This document shows positions 36,454-45,118 of a stretch of 64,000 nucleotides of DNA, piece by piece. The stretch is from CBDCXF01 sp965223755 (GTDB lineage: Bacteria; Acidobacteriota; Thermoanaerobaculia; Multivoradales; JAHEKO01), in NCBI GenBank assembly GCA_965223755.1, contig CBDCXF010000002.1, positions 930,001 to 994,000 of the forward strand, given 5' to 3'. Every line of letters begins with the position of its first letter. Position 1 is the stretch's first letter. The notes beneath the pieces were generated by a model, which saw only the letters and a list, made by a program, of their open reading frames with translations, searched no databases and was not told the DNA's origin. The position numbers and the translations under genes were made by a program.

Positions 36454-38883
36454 TCAGATATCTAGGTTGCGCACGTCGAGGGCATTGCGCTCGATGAACT
36501 CGCGGCGTGGCGCGACCTGATCGCCCATCAACACGGTAAAGATCTTGTCGGCTTGCTCGTCGTCTTCAATGGTGACCTGCAGCAGGCTGCGCTTCTCCGG
36601 GTCCATGGTCGTTTCCCACAGTTGCTCGGCGTTCATTTCCCCGAGGCCCTTGTAGCGCTGCACCGTGAGCCCCTTCTTGGCGGCGGCGTAGAGCGCGTCG
36701 ATTGCTTCGTCCAGGGTGTCGAATGCCTCAACCTCGTCTTCGTGCACCAGGGACGCCCCTTCCGCCGACCAAGCGTCGAGTCCACGCTTGTTGTTGGCGA
36801 GAGACCGAAACTCGGCCGTGGTCAACAGGTCGAGGTTGAGAACGACGTCGCGCTCGACGCCATCGCGGCGGCTGACGAAGGAGATCTGCTGGGTCGGGTG
36901 TTCGGGGTCTTGGTCAACGCGCACGGAATGAAAGCCCGAGGCCTCGATGATCTGCGCCACTTCGGCAACCTTGTCTGCGTCGGCGAGCGCTCGCCGGGTG
37001 GTCAAGCCTTGTTTCAAGGCGACCCGTACGGCGTCGGCCGGCACGCCGCGCGCGCTCAGGCGATTGAGGTCGGCTCGGAATGACTCCACCGCATCGAGAG
37101 TCTGCGCCAGCCGGGCCCCCTTGACCTCGGTGCCCCCGTCGTGTCCCAAGTGCAGAGACCAGGCGCCGAGGATGCGCTCGTGCAGTAGGGCGCGGTACTC
37201 GGCGTCGTCTTTGAGATAGGTCTCTTTGCTACCCCGCTTGATCTTGTACAGCGGCGGCTGGGCGATGAAGAGATGACCGCGCTCGATGAGCTGTGCCATC
37301 TGTCGGTAGAAGAAGGTCAGAATCAATGTGCGAATGTGGCTGCCGTCAACGTCAGCGTCGCACATGATGATGAGCTTGTGATAGCGCAGCTTCTCGGCGT
37401 CGAAGTCGGCGTCGCCGATGCCGGTCCCGAGAGCGGTGATCAACGATTTGATTTCCTCCGATGACAGCATCTTGTCGACGCGAGCTTTCTCGACATTGAG
37501 GATCTTTCCCTTGAGCGGCAAGATGGCTTGAAAGCGACGGTCGCGGCCCTGCTTGGCGGTGCCTCCCGCAGACTCTCCCTCAACCAGAAACAGCTCGGCA
37601 AAGCGAGGGTCGCGCTCGGAGCAGTCAGCGAGTTTGCCCGGTAGGCTGGAGGCGTCTAAGGCGCCCTTGCGGCGGGTCAGCTCGCGCGCTTTGCGCGCCG
37701 CCTCACGAGCGCGCGCCGCTTCGAGGCTCTTCTCAATGACCTTCTTGCCAATACTTGGGTTTTCCTCGAGAAAAGCGCCCAGGTGTTCGTTGACCGCTTG
37801 CTCTACCCACCCCTTGGTTTCGGAGGAAACCAGCTTGTCTTTGGTCTGGCTCGAAAACTTGGGGTCTTTGATCTTGACCGAGACGATGGCGGTGAGACCC
37901 TCACGGGCGTCGTCTCCAGAGAGATTGCCCTTGAAATTTTTGGTCAGCCCGCGGTCCTTGGCGTAGGCGTTGAGGGTGCGGGTCAGCGCCGCCTTGAACC
38001 CGGAAAGATGGGTGCCGCCGTCACGGTTGCGGATGTTGTTGGTGAAGCAGTGGACCTTCTCCTGGTAGCCGTCGGTCCACTGCAGGGCCACTTCCACCGT
38101 TTCCGCTCCACTGCCGTCATCGCGCTCATCAACGAGATAGATCGCCGGCCGATGAAGCGAGGTCTTGCTGTTGTTGAGGTATTCGACGAACGACTGGATG
38201 CCGCCCTCAAAGGCGAACTCCTCGCTGGTGTCGGTGCGCTCGTCGGTGAGGCGAATGTGGACACCGCGGTTGAGGAAGGACTGCTCGCGCAGGCGACGGG
38301 CCAGTGTCTTGTAGTCGAACGAGGTGGCGGAAAAGACCTTCGAGTCGGGCCAGAAACGCACCCGGGTGCCGGTCTCTTTGGTTGCTTCGCCGGCGGCGAT
38401 CGGCGCCTCGGGAAGCCCTTCGGCGTATTCCTGAGTCCAGACCTTGCCGCCTCGCGAGATCTCCAGCAGCAGTTTTTCCGACAGCGCGTTGACCACGGAA
38501 ACACCTACCCCGTGCAGGCCGCCGGAGACCTTGTAAGAATTCTTGTCGAACTTTCCACCCGAATGAAGCTCGGTCATGATGACTTCGGCGGCAGAGCGGT
38601 TCTCGCCTTTGTGGTGGTCGACGGGAATGCCGCGACCGTCGTCTTCGACCGTCACCGAGCTGTCATCGTGAATAATGACGTCGATGCGGTTGCAGTAGCC
38701 GGCCAGCGCCTCGTCGATGGCGTTGTCGACAAGCTCAAAGACCATGTGATGCAGGCCGGAGCCGTCGTCGGTGTCACCGATGTACATCCCAGGGCGCTTG
38801 CGGACCGCTTCCAGCCCCTTGAGAACCTTGATGTTCTCGGCCGTGTATTGCGCAGCTGCAGCGCTCGTTTGTTTTTTGCTCAC
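36454..38883 (-). CDS. gyrB: DNA gyrase subunit B
   Basis: 809 residues from the GTG at 38881-38883, which has GGAG 7 bases upstream; a TTG two codons earlier is too close to that site. GHKL ATPase motifs (ELVDNAIDEA, DDGRGIPVD, GGLHGVGVSVVNA) are followed by the transducer lysine region and the TOPRIM domain with LVEGESAGG (Glu in place of the usual Asp) and MCDADVDGSHIRTLILTFFY. The C-terminal block YKGLGEMNAEQLWETTMDPE identifies GyrB. An insertion of about 170 residues between TOPRIM halves fits the longer Gram-negative form. Confidence 0.98.
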   Translation of the reverse strand: MSKKQTSAAAAQYTAENIKVLKGLEAVRKRPGMYIGDTDDGSGLHHMVFELVDNAIDEALAGYCNRIDVIIHDDSSVTVEDDGRGIPVDHHKGENRSAAEVIMTELHSGGKFDKNSYKVSGGLHGVGVSVVNALSEKLLLEISRGGKVWTQEYAEGLPEAPIAAGEATKETGTRVRFWPDSKVFSATSFDYKTLARRLREQSFLNRGVHIRLTDERTDTSEEFAFEGGIQSFVEYLNNSKTSLHRPAIYLVDERDDGSGAETVEVALQWTDGYQEKVHCFTNNIRNRDGGTHLSGFKAALTRTLNAYAKDRGLTKNFKGNLSGDDAREGLTAIVSVKIKDPKFSSQTKDKLVSSETKGWVEQAVNEHLGAFLEENPSIGKKVIEKSLEAARAREAARKARELTRRKGALDASSLPGKLADCSERDPRFAELFLVEGESAGGTAKQGRDRRFQAILPLKGKILNVEKARVDKMLSSEEIKSLITALGTGIGDADFDAEKLRYHKLIIMCDADVDGSHIRTLILTFFYRQMAQLIERGHLFIAQPPLYKIKRGSKETYLKDDAEYRALLHERILGAWSLHLGHDGGTEVKGARLAQTLDAVESFRADLNRLSARGVPADAVRVALKQGLTTRRALADADKVAEVAQIIEASGFHSVRVDQDPEHPTQQISFVSRRDGVERDVVLNLDLLTTAEFRSLANNKRGLDAWSAEGASLVHEDEVEAFDTLDEAIDALYAAAKKGLTVQRYKGLGEMNAEQLWETTMDPEKRSLLQVTIEDDEQADKIFTVLMGDQVAPRREFIERNALDVRNLDI

Positions 38884-38985
38884 AGTCAAACTCCGGGGTC
38901 GATTTGAGCCCCTTTTTGTGGCTCTTGGAGGCGGTTATCGGTCGTCGTCGCGCAAGGGCCTCGGGGCCCCTCTTTATGGGTCCCA

Positions 38986-39015
38986 AGGATAGCATTTGAA
39001 AGGCCGCTTTTCCAA
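38986..39015 (-). promoter_or_regulatory. candidate promoter of gyrB
   Basis: Reading the minus strand, TTGGAA (39015-39010), an 18-bp spacer and TATCCT (38991-38986) with TGC directly before the -10 hexamer (extended -10). It lies about 100 bp before the gyrB start in an AT-rich intergenic region (38990-39075) that also holds ATATCCACA, one mismatch from a DnaA box. Confidence 0.5.
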
Positions 39016-39136
39016 TTCAAATTGATTTTTTAAGTTCTTTTTTTACAACAACTTATTTCTTTTTTTGCAGAAGATATCCACAGGCCCGTTAAGGCCGGCT
39101 CCAGGGTCGCCTGGGATTCGCTTTCGGAGCTTTAAT

Positions 39137-40243
39137 TTAGGCGCCGACTTTTCCCGACTCGACGGTGTAGACCGAACTCATTGGCGCCCCTTCCCAGCGT
39201 TGGCGATGGCTGGAAGCGAGCAGCACCTGTGGCAGTCGGCGCAAGAGGACCAGTGCCTCTGCAAGCCGTCTTGAGTCGAGGTAGGACTCAACATCGTCGA
39301 CCAGCAGAATCGGACTGCCCCCCTGGTCGACAAGTCTTTCGGTGGCCGCGACCAATAGAGCCAAGGTCAAGGCCTTGCGCTCGCCCTGTGAAGCGCGAGC
39401 GGCGACTCCGCGGTCGAACACCGAGGTTCTCCAATCGTCGCGCTGCGGGCCCCACAGCAGATAGCCGCAAGCGCGCTCATCGCCGCTGCGAGCCGCGAGC
39501 GCCCGGACCAGTTCCTCTTCTTCAAAAACCCGTTGGTCCGAACCCCCTCGGTCTGAAACCCCTCGATCTGGAACTCCTCGGTCCGGACGCGAGGGAGCGT
39601 ACGACAGGCGGGGTCGAAGCTCTCCCAGGCCGAGCTCCTCGACCCGCTGCGTGAACCTCTCGGCTAGGTCTCCCACACAAGCCTCTCTCCAGCGTTGAAT
39701 TTCGACCATCAGAGGCGCGAGGAGCTGGTTCCAGGGGGTCAGGTCCTGACCTTGAGCGATCGCCGCTTTCTTAGCCTGTAGAACGGCACGCAGGCGCGCC
39801 AGTGTCGCCAATGCCGTGGGGCGTTCTTGGATCATCAGGCTGTCAAGCAGTCGTCGGCGCAACTGCGGAGCGCCGTCGAGAAGCGCCGCATCGCGATCGG
39901 TCAGAGCGAGAACCGGCTGGATCCCAAGGTGCTGGGAAAGCGATACCGTCGAACCGTTGACCCGCCGCGACAGGCTCGTCTCCGAATCCCAAGCCACCAC
40001 CACTCGATGGCGCCCTTCGATCTCGCTTTCAACGGCGACCGAGAACCCTCGATCGCCTTCTCGGCGACATTGCTCGATTTGCCCAGCGCGAAAGCTTTTG
40101 CTGGTGGCAGCCACATAGATCGCCTCCAGGATGCTGGTCTTGCCTGCACCGTTGTCGCCGAGAAAGAGCGTCTGTCCGGTGGCCAAAGGGATCTCGGCAT
40201 CCACCAGGTTGCGAAAACTGACCGTGGAGAGAGAGCGAATCAA
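39137..40243 (-). CDS. recF: DNA replication and repair protein RecF
   Basis: 368 residues from a TTG. SMC-like ATPase of recombinational gap repair: Walker A GDNGAGKTSI (near 30-37), signature-type SQGERKALTLALL and Walker B ILLVDDVESYLD. The start MIRSLSTVSFRNL matches RecF. Between the coiled-coil-like middle part and the C-terminal lobe is an insertion of four DRG-containing pentapeptides (PDRGVPDRGVSDRGG) encoded by a tandem repeat. The Walker and signature regions are unaffected. It lies between dnaN (39-bp gap) and gyrB. Confidence 0.93.
   Translation of the reverse strand: MIRSLSTVSFRNLVDAEIPLATGQTLFLGDNGAGKTSILEAIYVAATSKSFRAGQIEQCRREGDRGFSVAVESEIEGRHRVVVAWDSETSLSRRVNGSTVSLSQHLGIQPVLALTDRDAALLDGAPQLRRRLLDSLMIQERPTALATLARLRAVLQAKKAAIAQGQDLTPWNQLLAPLMVEIQRWREACVGDLAERFTQRVEELGLGELRPRLSYAPSRPDRGVPDRGVSDRGGSDQRVFEEEELVRALAARSGDERACGYLLWGPQRDDWRTSVFDRGVAARASQGERKALTLALLVAATERLVDQGGSPILLVDDVESYLDSRRLAEALVLLRRLPQVLLASSHRQRWEGAPMSSVYTVESGKVGA
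39531..39590. repeat. in-frame 4 x 15-bp tandem repeat inside recF
   Basis: Units 39531-39545, 39546-39560, 39561-39575 and 39576-39590, of the type CCTCGGTCTGAAACC. On the coding strand each unit gives a pentapeptide related to (S/P)DRGV. Confidence 0.85.
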
Positions 40244-40282
40244 ACGATTCTTCGCGAGGCGAAACGCCTTGGGCTAAGGAGG

Positions 40283-41383
40283 TTAGCTGGTCAACCGCAT
40301 CGGCATGATGACACACAGATAGCGGTGGTCTTCGCCGTCCACCGGGACACCCACACACTGAGCGTTTTCATCCTTGAGATGCAAGATGACCTTGCCGGTA
40401 TCGACAGCACCGAGGAACTGACCGATGTAATCGGGGTTGACCCCAATTTGCACCCCGTCGCCCACCAGCTCACAGCCCACTTCTTCGGTCGCTTCTCCCA
40501 ATTCCGGATTGGTCGCCGATACCGTCACTTCATCGCTAGAAAAGTCACAACGCACCGACCGCAGACGATCACCGGTCAAGAGTGAGACGCGCTGCACCGC
40601 TTCGATCAACTCGGCGGTTGAAAGGGTTGCCTTTTTGTCGTGGTCCCGCGCGATCACTCGCTCATAGTCCGGGAAAGTCCCGTCCAGAATGCGGCAGGTC
40701 AGGGTTCGCTCATCCATGTGGAAGGCAAGGTGATTCTCACCCCGCGCCAACTCGACGTCCCCGTCGACATCCAAGCGCAACAACTCTTGTAGGGCCTTGC
40801 GTGGAATCAAGATCCCTTCGGCCTCGACGCTGCCTTCAATTTGGTTTTCCACCAAAGCCAGACGATGACCGTCGGTCGCCACCAGTTCCATGGATCCATC
40901 TTTGAGTTTGAGCAAAGCACCATTGAGCTGAAAACGAGAGTCCTCGGTGGAAACCGCAAATAAAACCTTGCCCACCATTCCCTTGAGCGTGGCAAAGGGA
41001 AAGGTCAGGGCTTCGCCGTCGATTTCCGGGAGCTTGGGAAAGTCTTCTACCGACAAGCCATGAATGCGAAACCTGGACCGACCGGCACGAAGCTCCAAGC
41101 TGTTGCCTTCCTCAACCTTAAGGCGCAATTCATCGCCCGAACAGGCACGGACGATCTCGTGAAATTTCTTTGCCGGAACCACGATGCCGCCCTCTTTCTG
41201 CACCTCTGCAGAGAGCTTGGAGCGCAAAGAAACATCAAGATCGGTAGCCGCCAGTCGCACTCCATCCCCACTGGCGTCAACGAGGACATGCGAGAGCACA
41301 CGGATGGTGCTCTTGCGCTCAACGATGCCCATCATCGGCGCTAGTTCGTGGAGAAAATCAGTCCTGTTGACAGTGAGTTCCAT
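40283..41383 (-). CDS. dnaN: DNA polymerase III beta subunit (sliding clamp)
   Basis: 366 residues, the standard length for three clamp domains. The N-terminus MELTVNRTDFLHELAPMMGI, KKFHEIVRAC, and the C-terminal end YLCVIMPMRL, which forms part of the peptide-binding groove, are all recognisable. GAAGGAAGAAG precedes the ATG. It encircles DNA and tethers the replicative polymerase. It follows dnaA with a 262-bp gap that may contain origin elements. Confidence 0.97.
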   Translation of the reverse strand: MELTVNRTDFLHELAPMMGIVERKSTIRVLSHVLVDASGDGVRLAATDLDVSLRSKLSAEVQKEGGIVVPAKKFHEIVRACSGDELRLKVEEGNSLELRAGRSRFRIHGLSVEDFPKLPEIDGEALTFPFATLKGMVGKVLFAVSTEDSRFQLNGALLKLKDGSMELVATDGHRLALVENQIEGSVEAEGILIPRKALQELLRLDVDGDVELARGENHLAFHMDERTLTCRILDGTFPDYERVIARDHDKKATLSTAELIEAVQRVSLLTGDRLRSVRCDFSSDEVTVSATNPELGEATEEVGCELVGDGVQIGVNPDYIGQFLGAVDTGKVILHLKDENAQCVGVPVDGEDHRYLCVIMPMRLTS

Positions 41384-41645
41384 GGCTTCTTCCTTCTAAA
41401 TACAAAGATTGATCAATATAGCACATAGTAGGGGTAGTAGGTGCTCTGGAAAAGCCCCCACGGGTCATCGATAAGTTCAAATAACACAATTACTTGAGCT
41501 TTTTTGTCGAGCTGGAAAACAGAGTCTTTTTTGATGTGAATGGGTTGTGGAAAAAGTGATCAAAAAGGAGCTTGCTGGAGGAGTCGAAAAGAAGAAAGAA
41601 AAGTCCACAGACTTTCCACAACAAAATTAACCGAGGCGAAAAGAT
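41384..41645. other. dnaA-dnaN intergenic region, AT-rich with DnaA-box-like sites
   Basis: This gap is clearly richer in A and T than its surroundings. It holds TTGTGGAAA near 41535 (reverse of TTTCCACAA), AGTCCACAG near 41603 and TTTCCACAA near 41614, each one or two mismatches from TTATCCACA, plus long purine stretches. It is a candidate origin or unwinding region and must also contain the dnaN promoter. No gene is visible. Confidence 0.5.
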
Positions 41646-42938
41646 CTAGCCGAAGTGGCGAATGAACTGATCGAGAACACGGGCGAAGTCGGGATCTTTG
41701 TCGCGCTGTTCGTCGACGCGTTCGACCGCATGCATCACCGTAGTGTGGTGCTTGCTGGCGAAGAACTTGCCGATTTCAGGGTAGGAAAGATCGGTCAAAT
41801 GGCGGCAGAGGTACATCGCCACTTGGCGCGGAAAGGCTATTTGCTGCGTCCGGCGGCTACTCTTGATCTCAGCCACCTTGAGGCCGTAGTGGCGGGCGAC
41901 CATGCGAATGATCTCGGCGGCAATTTGTCGGTGATCATCCTGCGGCAGGATGTCTTTGAGCGTTTCCTTCGCCAACTCCAGGCTGAGCGGGTTTCCGGTG
42001 AGCGAGGCGAAGGCGATGACGCGGTTGAGGTGTCCCTCGAGTTCCCGCACATTGGAGCGCACCTGGCGCGCCACAAAGAGAGCGACATCGTCCGGCAGTT
42101 CGACTCCCGAAGCCTCTGACTTGCGCCGCAGAATGGCGACCTTGGTTTCCAGATCAGGCGGCTGTAGATCGGCGATCAGGCCCCACTCGAAGCGACTCCG
42201 AAGGCGTTCCTCGAGACTGGGAATCTGGCGCGGCGAAGAGTCGGAAGTGAGGATGATCTGCTTCTCACGCGTGTAGAGAGTGTTGAAAGTGTGGAAAAAC
42301 TCTTCCTGCGTGCGCTCTTTGTTGGCGAGGAACTGAATGTCGTCGACCAACAAAATGTCAATCGAGCGATAGCGCTCACGAAACGCCGGCATGCGGTTGA
42401 AGCGCAAGGAGCTGATCAGTTCGTTGACGAACTGTTCCGCCGGCAGGTAGAGGATGCGCAAGTGGGAATTGCGCTGCGCGATGAGATGTCCGGTGGCGTG
42501 CAAGAGGTGCGTTTTGCCGAGGCCGACGCCGCCGTAGAGGAACAGCGGGTTATAGCTGTTGAAGGGATTCTCGGCGACCGCACGCGCGGCAGCGTAGGCA
42601 AATTGATTGGAGCCGCCGACGACAAAACTGTCGAAGCGGTAGCGGGGGTTGAATTGCCCGTCGGGCGCCGCTGGCGCCTTGGGCGGCAGCGGCAACGTCG
42701 GCGCCACAGTGATGCGCAACTCGGGTTGCCCGTCGCTGAATCTGGAGAGGGCCTTTTTGAGCGTCGTTTTATGGGCCGCTTCGAGGGCGGTGCGAAAGCG
42801 ATCGTTGGGGGCGACGAGGACCAACTCTTGCGATGAGCTGGACTCGACCGAAAGCGGCCGCACCCAAGTCGCAAAATCGTCTGGCTCGAGCTGTTCCTCG
42901 AGGTAGTTGCGAAGCTGTGTCCAGAGGGTCGATGTCAT
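41646..42938 (-). CDS. dnaA: chromosomal replication initiator protein DnaA
   Basis: 430 residues from ATG 42936-42938 (MTSTLWTQLRNYLEE), where domain I homology begins. Domain I is followed by a proline-rich linker (PLPPKAPAAPDG), then the AAA+ domain with GGVGLGKTHLLHA, DDIQFLANKERTQEEFFHTFN and the arginine-rich RSRFEWGLIADL. Domain IV carries the DnaA-box-binding signature (AFPRQVAMYLCRHLTDLSYP, then KHHTTVMHAVERV). It is preceded by a cluster of DnaA boxes that may mediate autoregulation or origin function. Confidence 0.98.
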   Translation of the reverse strand: MTSTLWTQLRNYLEEQLEPDDFATWVRPLSVESSSSQELVLVAPNDRFRTALEAAHKTTLKKALSRFSDGQPELRITVAPTLPLPPKAPAAPDGQFNPRYRFDSFVVGGSNQFAYAAARAVAENPFNSYNPLFLYGGVGLGKTHLLHATGHLIAQRNSHLRILYLPAEQFVNELISSLRFNRMPAFRERYRSIDILLVDDIQFLANKERTQEEFFHTFNTLYTREKQIILTSDSSPRQIPSLEERLRSRFEWGLIADLQPPDLETKVAILRRKSEASGVELPDDVALFVARQVRSNVRELEGHLNRVIAFASLTGNPLSLELAKETLKDILPQDDHRQIAAEIIRMVARHYGLKVAEIKSSRRTQQIAFPRQVAMYLCRHLTDLSYPEIGKFFASKHHTTVMHAVERVDEQRDKDPDFARVLDQFIRHFG

Positions 42939-42947
42939 GAAAACCGA

Positions 42948-42979
42948 TTGTCCACAGGTTGTCCACAAGCGGTGGATAA
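42948..42979. promoter_or_regulatory. DnaA-box cluster upstream of dnaA
   Basis: TTGTCCACA at 42948-42956 and again at 42959-42967, then GGTGGATAA (reverse-strand box) at 42971-42979: three sites in 32 bp, each one mismatch from TTATCCACA. The cluster starts 10 bp before the dnaA ATG, so DnaA binding would block its own expression or form part of oriC. A GC-rich hairpin (CGCCCC/GGGGCG, about 43016-43037) lies just beyond. Confidence 0.7.
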
Positions 42980-43073
42980 CTCTCGCGCAGCCCTTACCGA
43001 AACACTCCCGGGCGGCCCCGCCCCTCACGAAGGGGGGCGGATCTTAGCACAGGCGAAATTGCCCGCAAGCGGC

Positions 43074-44780
43074 CTAAAACGGGCTCGCCAAGGCTCGAGA
43101 ATCGACCGGAAGTTCGAGCCCGCCAGGGGTCTCGAGGGGTAGCGGAAAAGGCTTGAGCAAGCTGGCGATTCGGCTTGCCTGACGCTCCTCTAAATAGCGC
43201 CAAAAGGAAGGCGTTCGGGGGTAGAAAGAGAGCGACACATCATCTGCCTCGAGGCCGGCGCTTTCTGCCGCCAATTCGATCGACCGGCCGAAGCCTCCAA
43301 GTTCATCGACCAGGCCAAGATTGACCGCTTGCGCGCCAGTCCAGACGCGGCCTTCGGCGGCCAAGCGCGCCCTCTCCGGGGTCAGTCCGCGCCCCTCGGC
43401 GACGTGGTCCAAGAATCGCTGGTAGGTGCGGTCCATGAGCTTCGCAACTCGCTCCGCCTGCGACTCGGAGAATTTGTCGAGAAGGGAAAAATAGTCCGCG
43501 TTGTTGCCACGCTGGAGGGTGTCATGAGTGATCCCGAGAAGCTCTTGTTCAAAGGCTCGGGTCGCCACCTTGCCGAAGACGACGCCAATCGAACCGGTAA
43601 TCGTCGCCGGCTCTGCGACGATCTTTTCGGCCTTGGCGGCAATGTAATAACCACCCGAAGCCGCGATGTCGGACATCGAGACGATGACAGGCTTGACCGC
43701 CGCGAGCTGCTCAACCGACCGCAAGATGAGATCCGAGGCCAGCGCCGAGCCGCCGGGACTGTTGACGCGCAAGACGACGGCGCGCACGCGATCGTCTTCG
43801 GCCAAGGAGTCCAACAGTTCGACAAAGTTGCCCGAGCCGACGTAACGCTCTTGAGTCCAGGGATCGTAGTTCACCGAACTGCGGGTGATTACCCCCTGTG
43901 CGGCGACCACGGCGATCTGTCCGCCACCGCGATGACGGGCGCCCCGCGAATAGTCTCCGAGGCCGACCCAGGCGGCCTCAGGATGAGCCTCTTCGAGCCG
44001 GGCGCGAAACTCGTCGGCGTACTCGATCTCATCGATGAGCCCCACGGCGAGTGCTTCTTCAGCAACGTAGGGGGCGCCGTTGATGGCGGCCAGCACGGCG
44101 GGTTCGGCAAGGCCGCGCGCGGCGCCGATGGCGCCGACAATCTGGCCGTGCAGGTCATCGAGAATGGCGTTGTGGGCCTCGGTGGATTCCGCCGAGCTGT
44201 CGCTGCGCATGTACGTCTCGCCGGTCCCCTTGTAGGTGCCCGAGTGGTAGAAGTCCGGCTCGACCTTGAGCTTGTCGAGGGTGCCGCGGAAGAAAGTTCG
44301 GTCCCAAAAAAGACCGAGCAGATTGACGTCTCCGGCGGGGCTCAACGAAATACGATCGCAGGCGGTGGTGAGGTAGTAATCCAGGGTGCCGTTGCGCCCT
44401 TCGCCGAAGGTCTCAATGTTGCACTCGATTCGCACCCCAGCGCTCTTGAGTTCGCCGAACAGACGGAGCAATTCTTGCGCGCGCGCCAAGCCGACAGCAG
44501 GGCCGTCCACAGTCAGCGCCAGCACCCGCAGGGAGTCGTCACGCGCGGCCTGTGTCAGGGCGAGGTAGACATCGGAGAGACTTTGTCCGCCTTGCGTAGC
44601 GAAGGGAAATTGCGGCCGCGCTTCGTGGTCGGGCAGACTACCTGAGAGAGTCCACGAGAGGACACGGTCGCCACTGGCGAAGACGGTCTGAGTGCGGCGT
44701 GAGCCAAAAGACCACGCCAGCGCCGCAACGACGACGGTTACGACCAGCAAAGCAACCAAAAAGAGTAGAAATTTCTTCAT
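43074..44780 (-). CDS. sppA: signal peptide peptidase SppA, long (67 kDa) type
   Basis: 568 residues with an N-terminal membrane anchor (about 4-25). Two ClpP-like halves are present, as in the E. coli long form. The N-half carries the lysine of the Ser-Lys dyad in HSGTYKGTGETY, and the C-half the nucleophilic serine in SDIAASGGYY, next to VLRVNSPGGSALASDLIL. It degrades signal peptides left in the inner membrane after export. It is transcribed toward dnaA, 135 bp away, and has no clear operon partner. Confidence 0.93.
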   Translation of the reverse strand: MKKFLLFLVALLVVTVVVAALAWSFGSRRTQTVFASGDRVLSWTLSGSLPDHEARPQFPFATQGGQSLSDVYLALTQAARDDSLRVLALTVDGPAVGLARAQELLRLFGELKSAGVRIECNIETFGEGRNGTLDYYLTTACDRISLSPAGDVNLLGLFWDRTFFRGTLDKLKVEPDFYHSGTYKGTGETYMRSDSSAESTEAHNAILDDLHGQIVGAIGAARGLAEPAVLAAINGAPYVAEEALAVGLIDEIEYADEFRARLEEAHPEAAWVGLGDYSRGARHRGGGQIAVVAAQGVITRSSVNYDPWTQERYVGSGNFVELLDSLAEDDRVRAVVLRVNSPGGSALASDLILRSVEQLAAVKPVIVSMSDIAASGGYYIAAKAEKIVAEPATITGSIGVVFGKVATRAFEQELLGITHDTLQRGNNADYFSLLDKFSESQAERVAKLMDRTYQRFLDHVAEGRGLTPERARLAAEGRVWTGAQAVNLGLVDELGGFGRSIELAAESAGLEADDVSLSFYPRTPSFWRYLEERQASRIASLLKPFPLPLETPGGLELPVDSRALASPF

Positions 44781-45118
44781 CGCGGAAAGCTCCGTCGAGC
44801 TAAAGCAGGCATAAGTCGGAGCATCGGCTCCGGGTGGGGGTCACAATGACCCGAGAATCCTAGAATAGCAAGCAGGCCATGCGGCGTGGTTGTCCACAAA
44901 TTCGCTGAAAGCCCGCTTCGCCATGGTAATGTTTACGCAACAAACGGCTGCCGGGATGAGGTTCCCGTACCGAGTTACGCACACCGTGTATTCGTGCGCT
45001 GGGTTTGCAGCGCACGCCAGAGGAGCCAACCGGTCCCCAAGAGAAGTTCGCATCTAGAGCTTCTTGCACGAGGGTCAATCAACCATCCCGCCCCAACGAG
45101 CCTCGCTCGGCAGCCAAT
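44781..45118. other. intergenic region between sppA and mutY
   Basis: 338 bp with no convincing gene. It holds a DnaA-box-like TTGTCCACA at 44890-44898 and an 8-bp hairpin GTGCGCTG-GGTTTG-CAGCGCAC (44994-45015) without a T-tract. The divergent promoters of sppA and mutY should lie here but are not clear. Confidence 0.5.

Noticed and set aside
38990..39075. Main replication origin between gyrB and recF
   Set aside because: It is AT-rich and has one DnaA-like box, but the box cluster at dnaA is stronger and in the usual place; it fits better as the gyrB promoter region.
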